Shown in pieces: positions 20,219-30,464 of a stretch of 64,000 nt of DNA. The notes under the pieces were generated by a model that did not search any database, was not told where the DNA came from, and saw only the letters and a program-made list of their open reading frames with translations. Position numbers and translations under genes: made by a program. Position 1 is the stretch's first letter; every line of letters begins with the position of its first letter. The stretch lies in NCBI GenBank assembly GCA_905221605.1, contig CAJNDS010002841.1, positions 168,501 to 232,500 of the forward strand, written 5' to 3'. The DNA is from Symbiodinium natans (lineage: Eukaryota; Sar; Dinophyceae; Suessiales; Symbiodiniaceae).

Positions 20219-20611
20219 GTGTAGATAGTCAACGTTTTGTGGGCTCTCAGTTTGAGTAGGAAGTGTGTAGTGTAGAGGTCAGCTCTGTTTTCCTGCGTTG
20301 CCACAGTTTTAGAGTGTTTTGCATCTGTCTGGAGCTGTGCAAGCACCTTGAGTGGCATTTGAGTTGTGTGAGCTGTCTGCGACTATGCAGCTTCAGTTTT
20401 GGAGAGTGTTTAAAGCCCAGTGTTTGACCTAGGAAGCCCCACATGCAAACGCATGTTGTTTGGCTCAAGACCGGAGTCGTGTTTCAGTGCGAGAAAGCTG
20501 AAAGAAGTGTTTGGAGTGCCTGTGAGCTGTGTGACTGTGTAGGGTTACTTGCACTTGGTACTTTGGAACACGAGTGAGTTGCTCGTCTTGTGCGTGACTT
20601 TGGTCTTTTAC
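20219..20611 (+). repeat. 3' LTR of the copia element
   Basis: Matches 11644-12012 with two small insertions (about 11 and 13 bp) and a few substitutions. It is preceded by the purine tract AAAGGGGG and followed by the target duplication GATGC. It contains the spliced-leader word at 20459-20469. Confidence 0.92.
20459..20469 (+). other. spliced-leader relic TTTGGCTCAAG in the 3' LTR
   Basis: Same 11-base match as in the 5' LTR, same position relative to the LTR. Confidence 0.65.
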
Positions 20612-20616
20612 GATGC

Positions 20617-22525
20617 GGGATTGCAATCCGCCATACCCTACTAGCAGGGGCAGAAAGTCTTGCTCACACGGCCCTTATCCCCATGTTCTTACCTCTCTCA
20701 CTTGCTCGCCCCGGGACGCCCCAACAGGAAGTGTTCGGCTGGTCGACTGATCAGCCTGCCGCCACGTCTCATGCTCACAACGACCCAGCAACGCCCAGCC
20801 AAACACGAAGTCTGAATGCTGACCAGCCTGTGCGCTTGCTAGGGGGTATTGCGAAGGCATTGTGGGTGGTGAATTCGGTCAAGCGTTACTTCTGCGCCAG
20901 TACAACGGAGTGGGCACCCCGCTGGGCATGATGATTCGCTCAAAGGCATCTGCAAGAGCCGACTGCACCAGTTGCGCAGTGGCAGCCACTGACATGTGTG
21001 TCAGAGATCTTCCGACACGCACAGCATGCCGAGACGAGCGTTGCTAGGCAGAAGATCCATTACCCCGAAGCGTGGCAGTGAAAAAGGGTACCATGGTCGT
21101 GGCAACATCAGGACCATTCTGAGTCAAGATTTCGGGACCCGCCCAAGTGAAGTGCACTGCTGCTAGGCCCGCCTCTCCCTGGTGTTAACAAATATGGGAA
21201 ACCATTTTCCCTATCGGAGCCTGTCCTGGTGGTGCTTGTCCGCCCGAGTTGATTGGTGCAGGGACAGGAGCTATTGTCCGGCATGAAACCAATGGATGGC
21301 TGGGCACAACAGAACGACAGGGTAAGGCTATTCCTGACGCATCGAACGTAGAAGGAAACAGCGTAACGCGGGCTGCCAAGCAAAGCACACTAAATTACTG
21401 TCTCGAGGCGTGCTCGATACGAAGAAGGTGTTGTACGATCGCAGGGAAAAAGGGACATCCTTCGGTACAGAATAGAGGAGGCACAATGCATCCAGCTTGC
21501 AGGGTTCTGGTCATGGCAACATCGCTTGTGCTAATCACCTCTTCTCCTCCACGGCTACAATCTACCCCAGCAGATGTGCCCCTTGGATCTGATGCGAATG
21601 GCTTCGATGCAGGCTGTTCGCAAGAGCGTCGGTCTGGAATTTCCTCTCAATCTGGACAATAGCAAGGTTGTGACGTTTCAGGAGGTCGGCCACACTGCGA
21701 AGACTTTGTGGTACCAACACCTCGCACCCGGCACTCACTCGGAGCGAGGTGGCGTCCGACACCTCGCCCAGGCGCGCTGACCAGAGTCCGTTGTGGCACT
21801 GGCATCGCGTATCTCACACCGAGGCAACCAATTCGCTTGGCAGTACCTGGTACTGCTAGAGCGAGAAGGGTCTAGGCAATCTGGATCAGCGTGGAAGGTG
21901 ATTTTGATCTGGCAAATAGTTCGCGCTTTGCAAACCGATCCGATGCTCTTGCAGCATGGCATGAATTCTGCTACTGGTCTACTACGACCTCTTCGTGTTC
22001 TGAAGGGCCATTTCACCTTAGGAGTCGATTGTAGTTGCTTTGCTTTTCTTTGGGTGTGGTGTTTTGTTTTGTCTGTGGCGCAATAGACCGGCCCACTGTG
22101 CTGCTGATGTGGTAAAGGGGCGTCCGCTTTAAAAAAAGCGGAGCCTGTTTTGTGTTTACAATTTTGAATCCATTTTTTCACGTATATTGTTGCTAAGTGC
22201 ACACTTGCTGTCCTGCTCTGACTGCCCCGCCCCTTGAAAAATGCAGAGAGCACACAGGTTTCTTTCCACATGGTGGTCAGTGAGAGTTGGCTCTCGGTTA
22301 ACTTGACTCACTATCTGGAAATAAAAACGCCAGACTGCGCGTGGTAGGGTTGAGATTCTGGACTTTTCTGAATGATTAGAAAAATTTTGGCCAGACAAAA
22401 GCCGATCGGAGATGCCAGATGCGGCGAACCCTGTGCGAAAGCCGGGCAATGTTGAGTGTTGTGACAGCCTGAAGGGCCGGCCACGCAGTGAGCGCCTTCA
22501 TTAGCTGCCACGCGCACTTTGTGAC
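20617..22525. other. no gene recognised; right end probably an LTR
   Basis: Frames are short and overlapping, with no family signature. The segment from about 22.1 kb to 22598 probably belongs to the LTR of the next copia piece, but its left border cannot be placed because the partner LTR is not in the window. Confidence 0.4.
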
Positions 22526-22537
22526 TTTTGGCTCAAG
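22526..22537 (+). other. spliced-leader relic TTTTGGCTCAAG
   Basis: Twelve-base exact match to the 3' end of the dinoflagellate spliced leader, sense to the following Gag, about 61 nt before the LTR end. Confidence 0.68.
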
Positions 22538-22599
22538 GCCTGCGAGCGAAAAAGTGTGTCTGCGCTTGGTTTAGACAGGTTGGCTTTCGGCTTTTTACG

Positions 22600-22611
22600 T
22601 GGTAGCGGAGC
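22600..22611 (+). other. primer-binding site TGGTAGCGGAGC
   Basis: One base after the LTR end; identical to the sites at 12014 and 8090-8079. Confidence 0.75.
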
Positions 22612-23060
22612 TTGTGCCTTGTGGTACGAGCCCGTGTATGGTCCTTGGTTGTTTGGGTTTGACTCCCAGACTACCTGTGAACTGGAATCCCTTGTACTCA
22701 GACCGTGTGAGTGAGTTCCGGGAAGCCTACCCTGTGAGAAGGCGGATCCGGACTGGTAAGGCTTGGAAACAGTTGGTTCAGAAGCTTGTGAGGCACTGTG
22801 AAGGCCGGGCAAGGTGGTTTGTCTGGAACTGGATTGGTTGTGACCGATCTTGGAGGAACACGGTGCTAGGAAGAGTGGAACTAAGGTTCTTCAGAAGTCT
22901 GGACCATCTTGTGCTGGTGAGGAGACTTTCACCAAGCAGAAGTTGTGGGAAGACTGCAGGGTGAAGCCTGAGTCTAGGAGCGATGTTGAACACGCCCCCA
23001 CGTGAAGCCAGTTTAGCTCACACGAGGAGTCCAAGAGGTGGACGTGAACGTGGAAGTTCC

Positions 23061-24418
23061 ATGCCTATCACAAATGCGGAGACAAGGAGAGGGTAGACCC
23101 TTTTCCGGGTTTGGGACAGGCCAACCCAGCTTGGAGACCAGGTATGGCTCAGATGAACCAACCTGTGTATGGGCCGGTGCACAGGGGACGAGCTCCTGCA
23201 AGAAATCCTGAGGTTGCTAACCCTGGAATACCTCAGCAAGAGATGGGAAGCCCGTCACCACCTCCGGGATTGCCTATGGTGTCTCCCCAACCTTCGGTGA
23301 TGCCATTGCATTCACCACCTGATGTGCAAGCGTTGACAAGACAAGTGCGTGACTTGGAAGGTATGATGCAACAGCTTGTGGTGCAACAGCAACAGTTTAT
23401 GCAGACGATGACATCGTCTATGGTGGAGCAACAACAACAACAACAGCATTGGATGATGCAGCAGCAACAGCAACACATGAATATTCCCCCTCCACCTCAG
23501 AATCTTCCTGAGGAGAACATGCCCAGTTCGTCTTGGGGATGTATGGGTGCATCGCCAGTGGGTACCTCGGCGCAGGGGACCCAGATGTTCCGGAGTCCAC
23601 CACCAAGGCCGCCATCTGTGGAAAAAGACGGTGAAAGAGATGTGTTTGCCCGATCAGACAAATGGTTGCCCAGTTTGCCGACCATTGACTTCTCGTCATG
23701 GAAAGATCGCATCTCGGAAGTGCTCGGCTTCTTGACCTGGATGGAGAAGCTGACCAGTTGGGTTGGATTGGGTTCTGAAGTGTTTCCCAACGAGTTGATG
23801 CATGCAGTGAAGACCCAAGATGAGTCGAGGCTGATGCAGGATCGGCTTACTGTTGAGCCACAGAAGCGTTCGACACGATTGATGCACATCCTGCAACAGA
23901 CGTTTGCAAGTCATGAGAAGAGTTCTCTGATTCTGCAGACGTATGTTGAAAGTGAAAGCACTTATCAACAGTCTGGCTTCGTGGTATTGAGATTGTTGGC
24001 GAAGGAATTTTGCGAAAAATCACGAGCTGAATGCCTGTACTTTCGATCGCAGTTGGTGAACCAGACCGTGAAAGCCCCAAGCATTCCGGAAATTGTTTGT
24101 AAGATTGAGCATGAAATGAACAAATAGACGAAGTTGCTCAATAGTCTCGATTCCGATGTACATGCTGGCGGATTACAGATCCAAGAAGCTGATTCGGTGA
24201 TGGTTTTGCTGCGCAGTTTGCCGGAAAAATGCCGAAGCCATTGCTTGTTGCATGGCAACAGTGAGTCGTTTGAGATCTGAAGCGAGTTGCTCTGAAGTTT
24301 GAAGTGCAACAGAGGGTGTGGTCTGAAGCCCCTGGTACGAAACTTCAACCTTTTCGAGATCCCAATAAGGGAAAGGGCAACGAAGAAAAAGGGAAGAGCT
24401 CCGGGGAATCCATTCCTT
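23061..24418 (+). CDS. gag: copia Gag, interrupted
   Basis: ATG at 23061 starts MPITNAETRRG; a one-base shift near 23092 joins it to the long frame that ends at TAG 24125. The protein is Pro/Gln-rich (QQQQQQHWMMQQQQQH) and then has a capsid block, KWLPSLPTIDFSSWKDRI, with a LTSWVGL pattern like the other copia Gags here. Beyond the stop, coding continues in frame (TKLLNSLDSDVHAGGLQ...) and then, after another shift near 24280, as DLKRVALKFEVQQRV and a Lys/Gly-rich tail to about 24418. No knuckle follows on this strand. One stop and two shifts make it a pseudogene. Confidence 0.7.
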
Positions 24419-24419
24419 C

Positions 24420-24850
24420 CTCACCTCATCTGACAGGTCCTCCAGAGGTCGTAACACAGATTCCACTCGGGCCGCTGACTCAGGCTCATTCCATTCACCT
24501 CCAACCAGATGATAGTCATCAGACTCGCCATCTTGGGAGACTTCAGCAACTGTCTTCCCCTTGCCCTTTCCCTTGCCTTGAGGCTTTCCTTTTTCAGCTT
24601 TCTTCTTGGGACTTCCTTTTGCCTTGGCTGTCGCTTTAGCACTTGGGGAATCCGGCTTGTTGGCTGACTCTCCATCCTTGTACCAACAATCGCGGGCATA
24701 ATGTCCCTTTCCATGACACACATAGCACTCCACGTCTTTCTTGCTCTGGAGATCGTTTTCCAGCACCTTTGCAAAGTTGTCAGCGACTTGCGACTTCGTC
24801 GATGTATTCCAGCTCCTCCGGACTGCAGTGTGGCTCGGTCGGGTCTGACT
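24420..24850 (-). CDS. copia Gag nucleocapsid fragment, inverted
   Basis: Minus-strand piece with VADNFAKVLENDLQSKKD, a CCHC knuckle CYVCHGKGHYARDC and a Lys/Gly-rich tail (KGKGKGKGKTVAEVS), then an acidic stretch. It abuts the plus-strand Gag end to end, and on its other side it joins an integrase-RT linker of the same (minus) strand. A knuckle belongs before protease, not after integrase, so this is a rearranged junction. Confidence 0.65.
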
Positions 24851-26537
24851 AAGCAACTGGGAATCTCTGTGCTTGCTGACGCGTCGGCGTCATCATCGTA
24901 GTTATCCAAAGCCTCAGACTCTTCACACTCCATGAAGCCTTCAGCAGCCTCATCAACAAGCTCAATCTGCTCATCGACGTTATGCAACTCATTGCCGTCT
25001 TTGTCCACTTGGACTGCATCCAAGCGCAACCGAACTCGTGCTCTTTTAGGCGCTGGCTGTTCATCCGCGCCTGCCTCGGACACCCTAGTGTCGACTGCAC
25101 GGCCAGGAGCACCCGACGCTTCGCTAGAACCGCCCACACCCATTAAACCACGAGAAGCGAGCTCCACTGGCCTGGTTGGGCGGAATCAACCAGCATGGGT
25201 GTGCCGGGCCCAGCAGCCGTGGGAATCGGCGTCTCGGCATCTGTTCGAACAGGCGTAGGAGGTTCGTTCGTGCCTGATGCAATGATGGCTGGTGGAGGAA
25301 TGAGTTCCTCAAGCGGTGCATTGTCAGGCAAGACGTAACCTGGGCAAGGAAGTGGTGGCCTCTCAGGCAGCACGACCTCAGGCGGAGGCTGCTGCAGCTC
25401 GGCTTCGTCTGCTGGGGTTCTTTGCATTCTGGCCTGGCCCACTAGTCCAGCAAGGAAGCTGGCAAGGCACCAAGGCATGTCACGCAACGACTCAAGCAAA
25501 GAGGCATCATACGGCCTCGGCAACCGCCAGACGCTCCTGCTGGAAATCAAGAAACCTCCTGGCATGATTCCGAAGTGCAAGTCTGACACCCCCAACTTTC
25601 CTAACCACAACATCTTTATCCATCTTGCCTTGCCCTTGATAGAACTCTTTACCCTTGCGAACACAACTTCTCCATACCCTACAACTTTGCCATTGTACGG
25701 ACGCCCTGTTATCACCTCAAACGGACTAGCTGAACCACTGCGCCCGTAACGTACTTGCAGCCAGCTTGCGTGCTTCCAACACCAAGCATGGAGTGGAGAC
25801 ATTGTGCTGACCTTCTGGCCAGTCTCAGCTTCGACTTGGCTAAGCAAGGTGCCGGTGAGTTGCCTGAGTTGGTCCACGCTTTGCTCACTGGGGTTGCTTT
25901 GATGATCGCCTGGTTCGATCTGTTCAAGGTGCGTAACCAACTTCATTGGCGACCTCAAGTCTTTTACCCCTTGTTGCAAAGCTAAACACGCCGGTTCAGT
26001 GTCAGACCTCAGGGCAACCTTAGCATGGCCACAAAAGTCCAAGAATTTGCAAACTTCGGCAACCGTGAACTTAAAAGCCACAGTTCCCCCTTTTGCTGGT
26101 GTGGGGATTGCGCACGTGGCACCTGTGCTTGATGTGTGCGGATCCTTCAGGATCAAGCAGATCAGCTTATCACCGCGGCGACCGGTTTCACGCTCAGTGA
26201 AGGCAAAATCAAACGAACACGTGCTGTGCTGCCTGACATCTGGCCTCGCTTAGACATGGCGATCGGCACGAGCCTGGAACTTGACGCAGTGCTCGCGCCA
26301 AGGCCTGAACGGAACGTGCGACAGTGCGTGGCGACGCACCTCCTCAGGCTCGGCAACAGGGGCTTGCTCACGAGGCAGTTCGACTCTCGCATCCTCGACC
26401 TGGTGTCGTTCGAGCGGTCTCTGGCGGTCCATGAAGTTGTGGATGCGCTGCAACACAGTTGCCTTGCCTCCACTCTTACCGATGCCCAATGCAAGCGGCT
26501 CGCAACTTGGACAAGGTGCATCCCTCATGGAGCTCAA
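24851..26537 (-). CDS. copia integrase and linker, frameshifted
   Basis: Minus-strand integrase in several registers. Near 26330 is a zinc-site remnant (RRHALSHVPFRPWREHC, in which the first Cys of the usual C-x2-C is lost). Near 26200 comes FDFAFTER (first Asp); then RSDTEPACLAL (second Asp) and SNPSEQSVDQLR (Glu) in the 25143-26156 frame; then a GRPYNGKVVGYGEVVFAR core-end motif. After it lies an acidic Pro-rich linker (to about 24851) with RARVRLRLDAVQVD, where RT should follow but does not. The triad is present; the enzyme is broken by shifts. Confidence 0.7.
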
Positions 26538-26628
26538 CCCCTTCCACGACCACGTGCACGCATCGGCGCCTGCGTCACTTCCTCCGCCTCATCACCAGGA
26601 GCTTCATCCTCCTCCTTGCCAACTCCAC

Positions 26629-27660
26629 CTATCGGGACATCAAGCCTGCGTCGGACTCTGCATCACCCGACGCACGTTCTCGCCTGGCTGGCGGCACTCT
26701 CCCAAACAACTCATCAATCTTCACCTTGTTACACGAACCAATGGTGATGATGTGATGGATGCGGCTGGGCACAAATGCAGCTTCTGATTCAAGTGAACTC
26801 AACGGCGTGTTCAGTTCGAACACATCCCAGCCGGTACTCTCTTGCCTGAGCGTAGTCCTGAACTGGACTCCCAAGTGCGTCAGTGGGACAGTGCAGTCAA
26901 GAAGACAGTCGGACATGTCACGCCTGGCATACACTCCTGATGTCACTTCTTGAAACTGATCACCCAACGCAAGCCACGGGCCAGAAACTTCAAGAGCCAT
27001 GACAGAGGGCTCACGGTCATCACATGCGGTTAGGCTGGAAATCATCCCAGTCGTATGCAAGCTGTTGTGGCAGTAATGCATGGGGACACGCAAAGATGCA
27101 TCTGGACTCGTCAAGTGCGGCACTCCGTGCTCATCATGAATGATGTTCCAGCCTTGCTTCGTCAGCTTGCCAACCGAGAACAGTGGACGGCTGACGCTGC
27201 TCAGCAGCCATCTTTCCTTGAACTGCACTTCCCCAATCTGCAAAACAGCCATGCGTGTTTTCGAACCAGTGATCCTATGCCCTTGCGCGTCTCTGAAGTT
27301 TTCCTGGCTGTTAGCGCACTCGATGCCCACATCTCCCCAGGACAGTGGCAGACAGGATGAATCCGAACCCGAATCAACCACTATCTCTATATCCCTGCAT
27401 CCTTTCCCTTGGCCTGTGGTGCTCTGGACTGTTCGAACAAAGAACGTAGCAGGGTTGCTTGAGAGATGTTGCGGCATGCAGAGACGGGCATCAGGAGTGC
27501 TTGTGGCAGGGGCCACGGTCCAGTTTCCATCACTGTCCGTTGCACACATGTCATAGTACTCAACACCATGTTGCTGGCAAGGTACGCTGCATTCTGGTTG
27601 GGTGGTCACAACAGGAACATTACTTTCCTGCACCGGCACAAGGTTGGGAAGGCTAGGCAC
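26629..27660 (-). CDS. copia protease region
   Basis: 343-codon minus-strand frame. The catalytic motif EIVVDSGSDSSCLPLSWGD sits about a third in, followed by MAVLQIGEVQFKERWLLSSV and PLFSVGKLTKQGWNI, the conserved flap/core of a copia protease, and a long linker toward integrase. The 5' end is cut near 27660-27690; no matching Gag precedes it. Confidence 0.7.
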   Translation of the reverse strand: MPSLPNLVPVQESNVPVVTTQPECSVPCQQHGVEYYDMCATDSDGNWTVAPATSTPDARLCMPQHLSSNPATFFVRTVQSTTGQGKGCRDIEIVVDSGSDSSCLPLSWGDVGIECANSQENFRDAQGHRITGSKTRMAVLQIGEVQFKERWLLSSVSRPLFSVGKLTKQGWNIIHDEHGVPHLTSPDASLRVPMHYCHNSLHTTGMISSLTACDDREPSVMALEVSGPWLALGDQFQEVTSGVYARRDMSDCLLDCTVPLTHLGVQFRTTLRQESTGWDVFELNTPLSSLESEAAFVPSRIHHIITIGSCNKVKIDELFGRVPPARRERASGDAESDAGLMSR

Positions 27661-28146
27661 CCGTTAGGGCACCCGTGCGGGATTCAGGCTAGCGACTTAA
27701 CAACCTAGTCGAGATGAAAGTCCTGTACGAATTGCCCACGCCGGAGTATGCCCTGGCCAGACCGCTGGGCAGCATAATGGAATACCCGAGGCCAGGGGTC
27801 CCAGAACGAGGTTCATCCTCGGAGCTACCAGGGCCAACCCCTGGCCGATCCTCGCACGGCCTGCTCCCACACTGCGGTTTGAGGACGGCGACAGGAGGTT
27901 GGGCCTCGCAGTCGGAGGTTGGAGCCTCTGGTAGCATCCCAAAGAGGATGGTAGCATAGGGGAGGGGTTCCTCCTGTACCATAGGAGTGCCAGTACAGAG
28001 GGCACGGTTTTCACAACCCAAACACCAAGGAGGTGGTTCGCACCAGTTCGCTCAACTCTGAAAAAAATTGAACCCAGGTTCAACCATGAGACTGTTTTTG
28101 TTTCTTGAAGTAAAGAGCGGGGGCCATTTGCTTTTGGGGAGTTGGG
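27661..28146. other. no gene; dispersed repeat word
   Basis: Contains a block at about 27741-27790 (CCCTGGCCAGACCGCTGGGC then AGCATAATGGA) that recurs in diverged form at 28327-28375 (ATTGGCAAGACCCCTAGGC then AGCATAACGGA). I see no coding region I can support. Confidence 0.5.
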
Positions 28147-28310
28147 AGGAAGGGAAAGAGAGAAGGGAATTTATTTAAAATTCGACCCCCCTCAAATCTT
28201 CTTTTGTTTTTTCTATTTCATTTTCAGAAAATCAAAGGAGAAGGGAATTCATTCTAAATTCTACCCCTCTCAAATCGTTTTTTTTATAATAGTTTTTTGT
28301 CTTTCATTAT
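28147..28310. repeat. diverged units of the 9.2-kb satellite
   Basis: Two units with AGAAGGGAATTTATT / AGAAGGGAATTCATTC, a CCCCTCAAATC block and T-rich tracts, clearly related to the ~130-bp array at 9200-9970. Confidence 0.75.
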
Positions 28311-28422
28311 CGTATTAACTTCCGACCCCGGACCATGCATTGGCAAGACCCCTAGGCAGCATAACGGAGGATCCCCGCTGGGGGCTGGTGCCCCTCAAGG
28401 CACCGGCAGCCGATGAAACCTA

Positions 28423-28522
28423 CTCTCGCTCTCGCTCTCGCTCTCGCTCTCGCTCTCGCTCTCGCTCTCGCTCTCGCTCTCGCTCTCGCTCTCGCTCTCG
28501 CTCTCGCTCTCGCTCTCGCTCT
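28423..28522. repeat. (CTCTCG)n microsatellite
   Basis: About 16 perfect hexamers. They translate as Ser-Arg or Ala-Leu periodic peptides in several frames, which I do not count as genes. Confidence 0.98.
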
Positions 28523-28772
28523 GATCAACGGAGGAACCCTTAATCGCCTTAATCGGAACCCTAGTTGCCTTACAGCTGCTTGTGCTGCAGAGTTCCAGGC
28601 CCAGATCAACCGTTAACAGGAGATCTTGGCCGGTGATGTGGGTGTTCTCTTCACATTGTACCTTATGAGTGAGTTAGTACTTTAAGATGAGGAGCTGGAC
28701 AGCAGGTGGAAAGGGTGTTAGCAGAGGTGAAAGAGGTGTTCGTCCCAGAAGTGAATCCAGATGATACAATTT

Positions 28773-29146
28773 CGGCGTTTTCGCGAAGCGACGAAGTTGT
28801 CTTTTTGTTTTCATAGCAGCCGGTTGAGCTGAGCAATGATTTCCAAAATCTTTACAAACTGTATTTTGAACTTCGACTTCCGTTTCTCTTGTATGTGTTT
28901 GAAGACACAAGCACAAGAGTGTGTTTACCGGTGATTTGTAGACTGATGTGGGAACCCGGGGAATCCTGAAAATTCCCGGAATTTTTGTAAATCCCCGGAA
29001 ACCCCTGGCATGCCCCACCGAGGGACTGACATTAATCTGCCGCGCCGTTCTTTCAGCATGGCTCGTTTCGCACTGGCACACATTGCATGGCAGTCCATGA
29101 TGTACGCAGATATGGACAATGCTAGTGCTGAGCTATGCTAAAGTTT
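28773..29146 (+). repeat. split direct repeat A1
   Basis: 374 bp from CGGCGTTTTCGCGAAGCGAC to GCTATGCTAAAGTTT; recurs at a constant offset of 6,944 bp as A2. Confidence 0.95.
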
Positions 29147-29990
29147 GACTGTGTCTTACAGGACTGCCCAAGGCGACCGAAAGAACCTTCTGCTGCCGCT
29201 CCTCAGTTTGGGGTGTTTCTTGTACACAAGCGCCTGGGGGCCGGCCTGGATGCAAGCTCGGCAGGATGCCGGTCTCTCGCTGAAGCCATCCCTGCCCGCC
29301 TTCAGCGAGGCGGCCCAATGCTGGCTCACACGTCGCATGTCGACTGGTGAACTAAGCTTGTACCTTCGGGAATTCCTGGTAGCCAGCCAGATTGATTTGC
29401 CCCCTGCTAGTCGCGTGTCTTCCCACAGCTCAAAGGCTACCATGCTTAGCTGGCTTGCGAAATTCGGTGGCATATCTTTAGAAGACCGGCGAATTGCCGG
29501 ACATCATCTCGATCCCGCTTCCCGCTCGCCACTCACCTACAGTCGGGACGAGCTTTGTCGTCTCATGAAAATCTTTTCTGACATTCTGCGGAAGATTCGA
29601 GCTGGCCAGTTCAAGCCCGATGACAGTCGAGTCATGCGATTGGCAGTCATGATCCAAGCATCTGAAGGACCTCAGCTTCAGGAGAAGGTGGTGGAACACG
29701 ACCCTTTTGTGTCGGATTCCGAAGCTGAGGGCTCTGACCTGGACGTCGACGATCTCGAGGCCAGAGCTGTGGGGGTGCCTCTTGATGCTGCTCTCACGGC
29801 GGCGCAGGTTTCGAGTGTTTTCAGCAAGATGCATATTTACAGCAGGACGGTGCATATACAGGCTTCCGAAGGGGCCAAGTTCTTGTGTGGCCGACCCATA
29901 ACCCGCAATTTTGGCGAGTTGGATCAGAATGTTCCTGCGTCTGACCTGCTCGTATGCAAGCGGTGTAGCCAAACATACAAGAGCAGCTGA
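29142..29990 (+). CDS. tyrosine recombinase, C-terminal part
   Basis: Open from just after a TAA in A1; the first codon offered is TTG, so the true N-terminus is missing or joined by splicing (a TTACAG acceptor-like site lies at about 29161). Numbering from 29145, the catalytic region shows SSHSSKATMLSWLAKFG (H94 and K97, in the box usually H-x-x-R), RRIAGHH (H120/H121) and TYSRD with the nucleophile Y132, then the KIRAGQFKPDDSR tail seen in DIRS recombinases. The first catalytic Arg box is not visible. A C-terminal extension (residues 220-281) has paired Cys (CGR; CKRC). Such enzymes integrate the circular DNA of DIRS elements. Confidence 0.65.
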   Translation, partial: SLTVSYRTAQGDRKNLLLPLLSLGCFLYTSAWGPAWMQARQDAGLSLKPSLPAFSEAAQCWLTRRMSTGELSLYLREFLVASQIDLPPASRVSSHSSKATMLSWLAKFGGISLEDRRIAGHHLDPASRSPLTYSRDELCRLMKIFSDILRKIRAGQFKPDDSRVMRLAVMIQASEGPQLQEKVVEHDPFVSDSEAEGSDLDVDDLEARAVGVPLDAALTAAQVSSVFSKMHIYSRTVHIQASEGAKFLCGRPITRNFGELDQNVPASDLLVCKRCSQTYKSS

Positions 29991-30330
29991 TACCGTCCCG
30001 CGGAGAGCTAAAACAGTTTGCGCCCTTTCACTTCCTTTTGCTCGCCTGTCGGGTACTCGGATGTCATCCAAGCCCGCGTTGAGGCGCTTAGCCAAGCTGC
30101 ACCCCGCTTGTAGTTCCTGGACTGCTATTTACATGTCCTTAGACATCATGCAAATCAAGTCTTTGCTGCCCGCGGTAACCGGGGTACTCCCCTAGCCGCG
30201 CTAAGCTGTACTACGACAGTATCCGGTCTGCTCGTCGTCTACGAGGCGGTATTCGGGACTGACCCCAAGCCGCCTGGCGATGCAGGTCCGTCCTTGGCCG
30301 GCGTGGGTGCAGTATTTGGTCAACATTCTC

Positions 30331-30412
30331 GAGCTCTGTAGCTTTCTGCAACTTTGAGCTTCAGGGTAGCGTTCTGCAAATTCTGAGCTTCAGTGACATT
30401 ATGCAACTTTCA
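30331..30412 (+). repeat. ~28-bp leader repeats before Gag
   Basis: Three imperfect units, each with GAGCT...CTGCAA...TTT/TCT, ending about 50 bp before the Gag start. The rest of 29991-30464 holds no gene I can support. Confidence 0.7.
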
Positions 30413-30464
30413 TGCCACATGCAGCTCTGCCTTGTGTTCCGCGCAGCTTTTGTCCCGAGGCAAC

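Larger units (their letters stand above)
11644..20611 (+). mobile_element. Ty1/copia LTR retrotransposon, structurally complete
   Basis: Bounded by two near-identical LTRs and by the 5-bp direct duplication GATGC (11639-11643 and 20612-20616). The boundary can shift by one base, because GATGCG also matches. Inside, in order: primer-binding site, Gag with zinc knuckle, degenerate protease region, integrase, RT, RNase H (the copia order), a methyltransferase-like tail and a small membrane ORF. A purine tract AAAGGGGG abuts the 3' LTR. Several frameshifts and an altered RT active site say this copy is not autonomous now. Confidence 0.9.
22526..24418 (+). mobile_element. Ty1/copia 5' piece (LTR end, PBS, Gag)
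   Basis: Contains a spliced-leader word (22526-22537), an LTR end GGCTTTTTAC (to 22598), the 12-base primer-binding site at 22600-22611 and a Gag frame. It breaks off near 24418, where copia sequence continues on the opposite strand. Confidence 0.75.

Noticed and set aside
21735-22271. 178-codon minus-strand frame
   Set aside because: Arg/Ser/Thr-rich without ordered segments; overlaps the probable copia LTR.
28340-28616. Ser-Arg and Ala-Leu repeat peptides
   Set aside because: Translation of the CTCTCG microsatellite in different frames.
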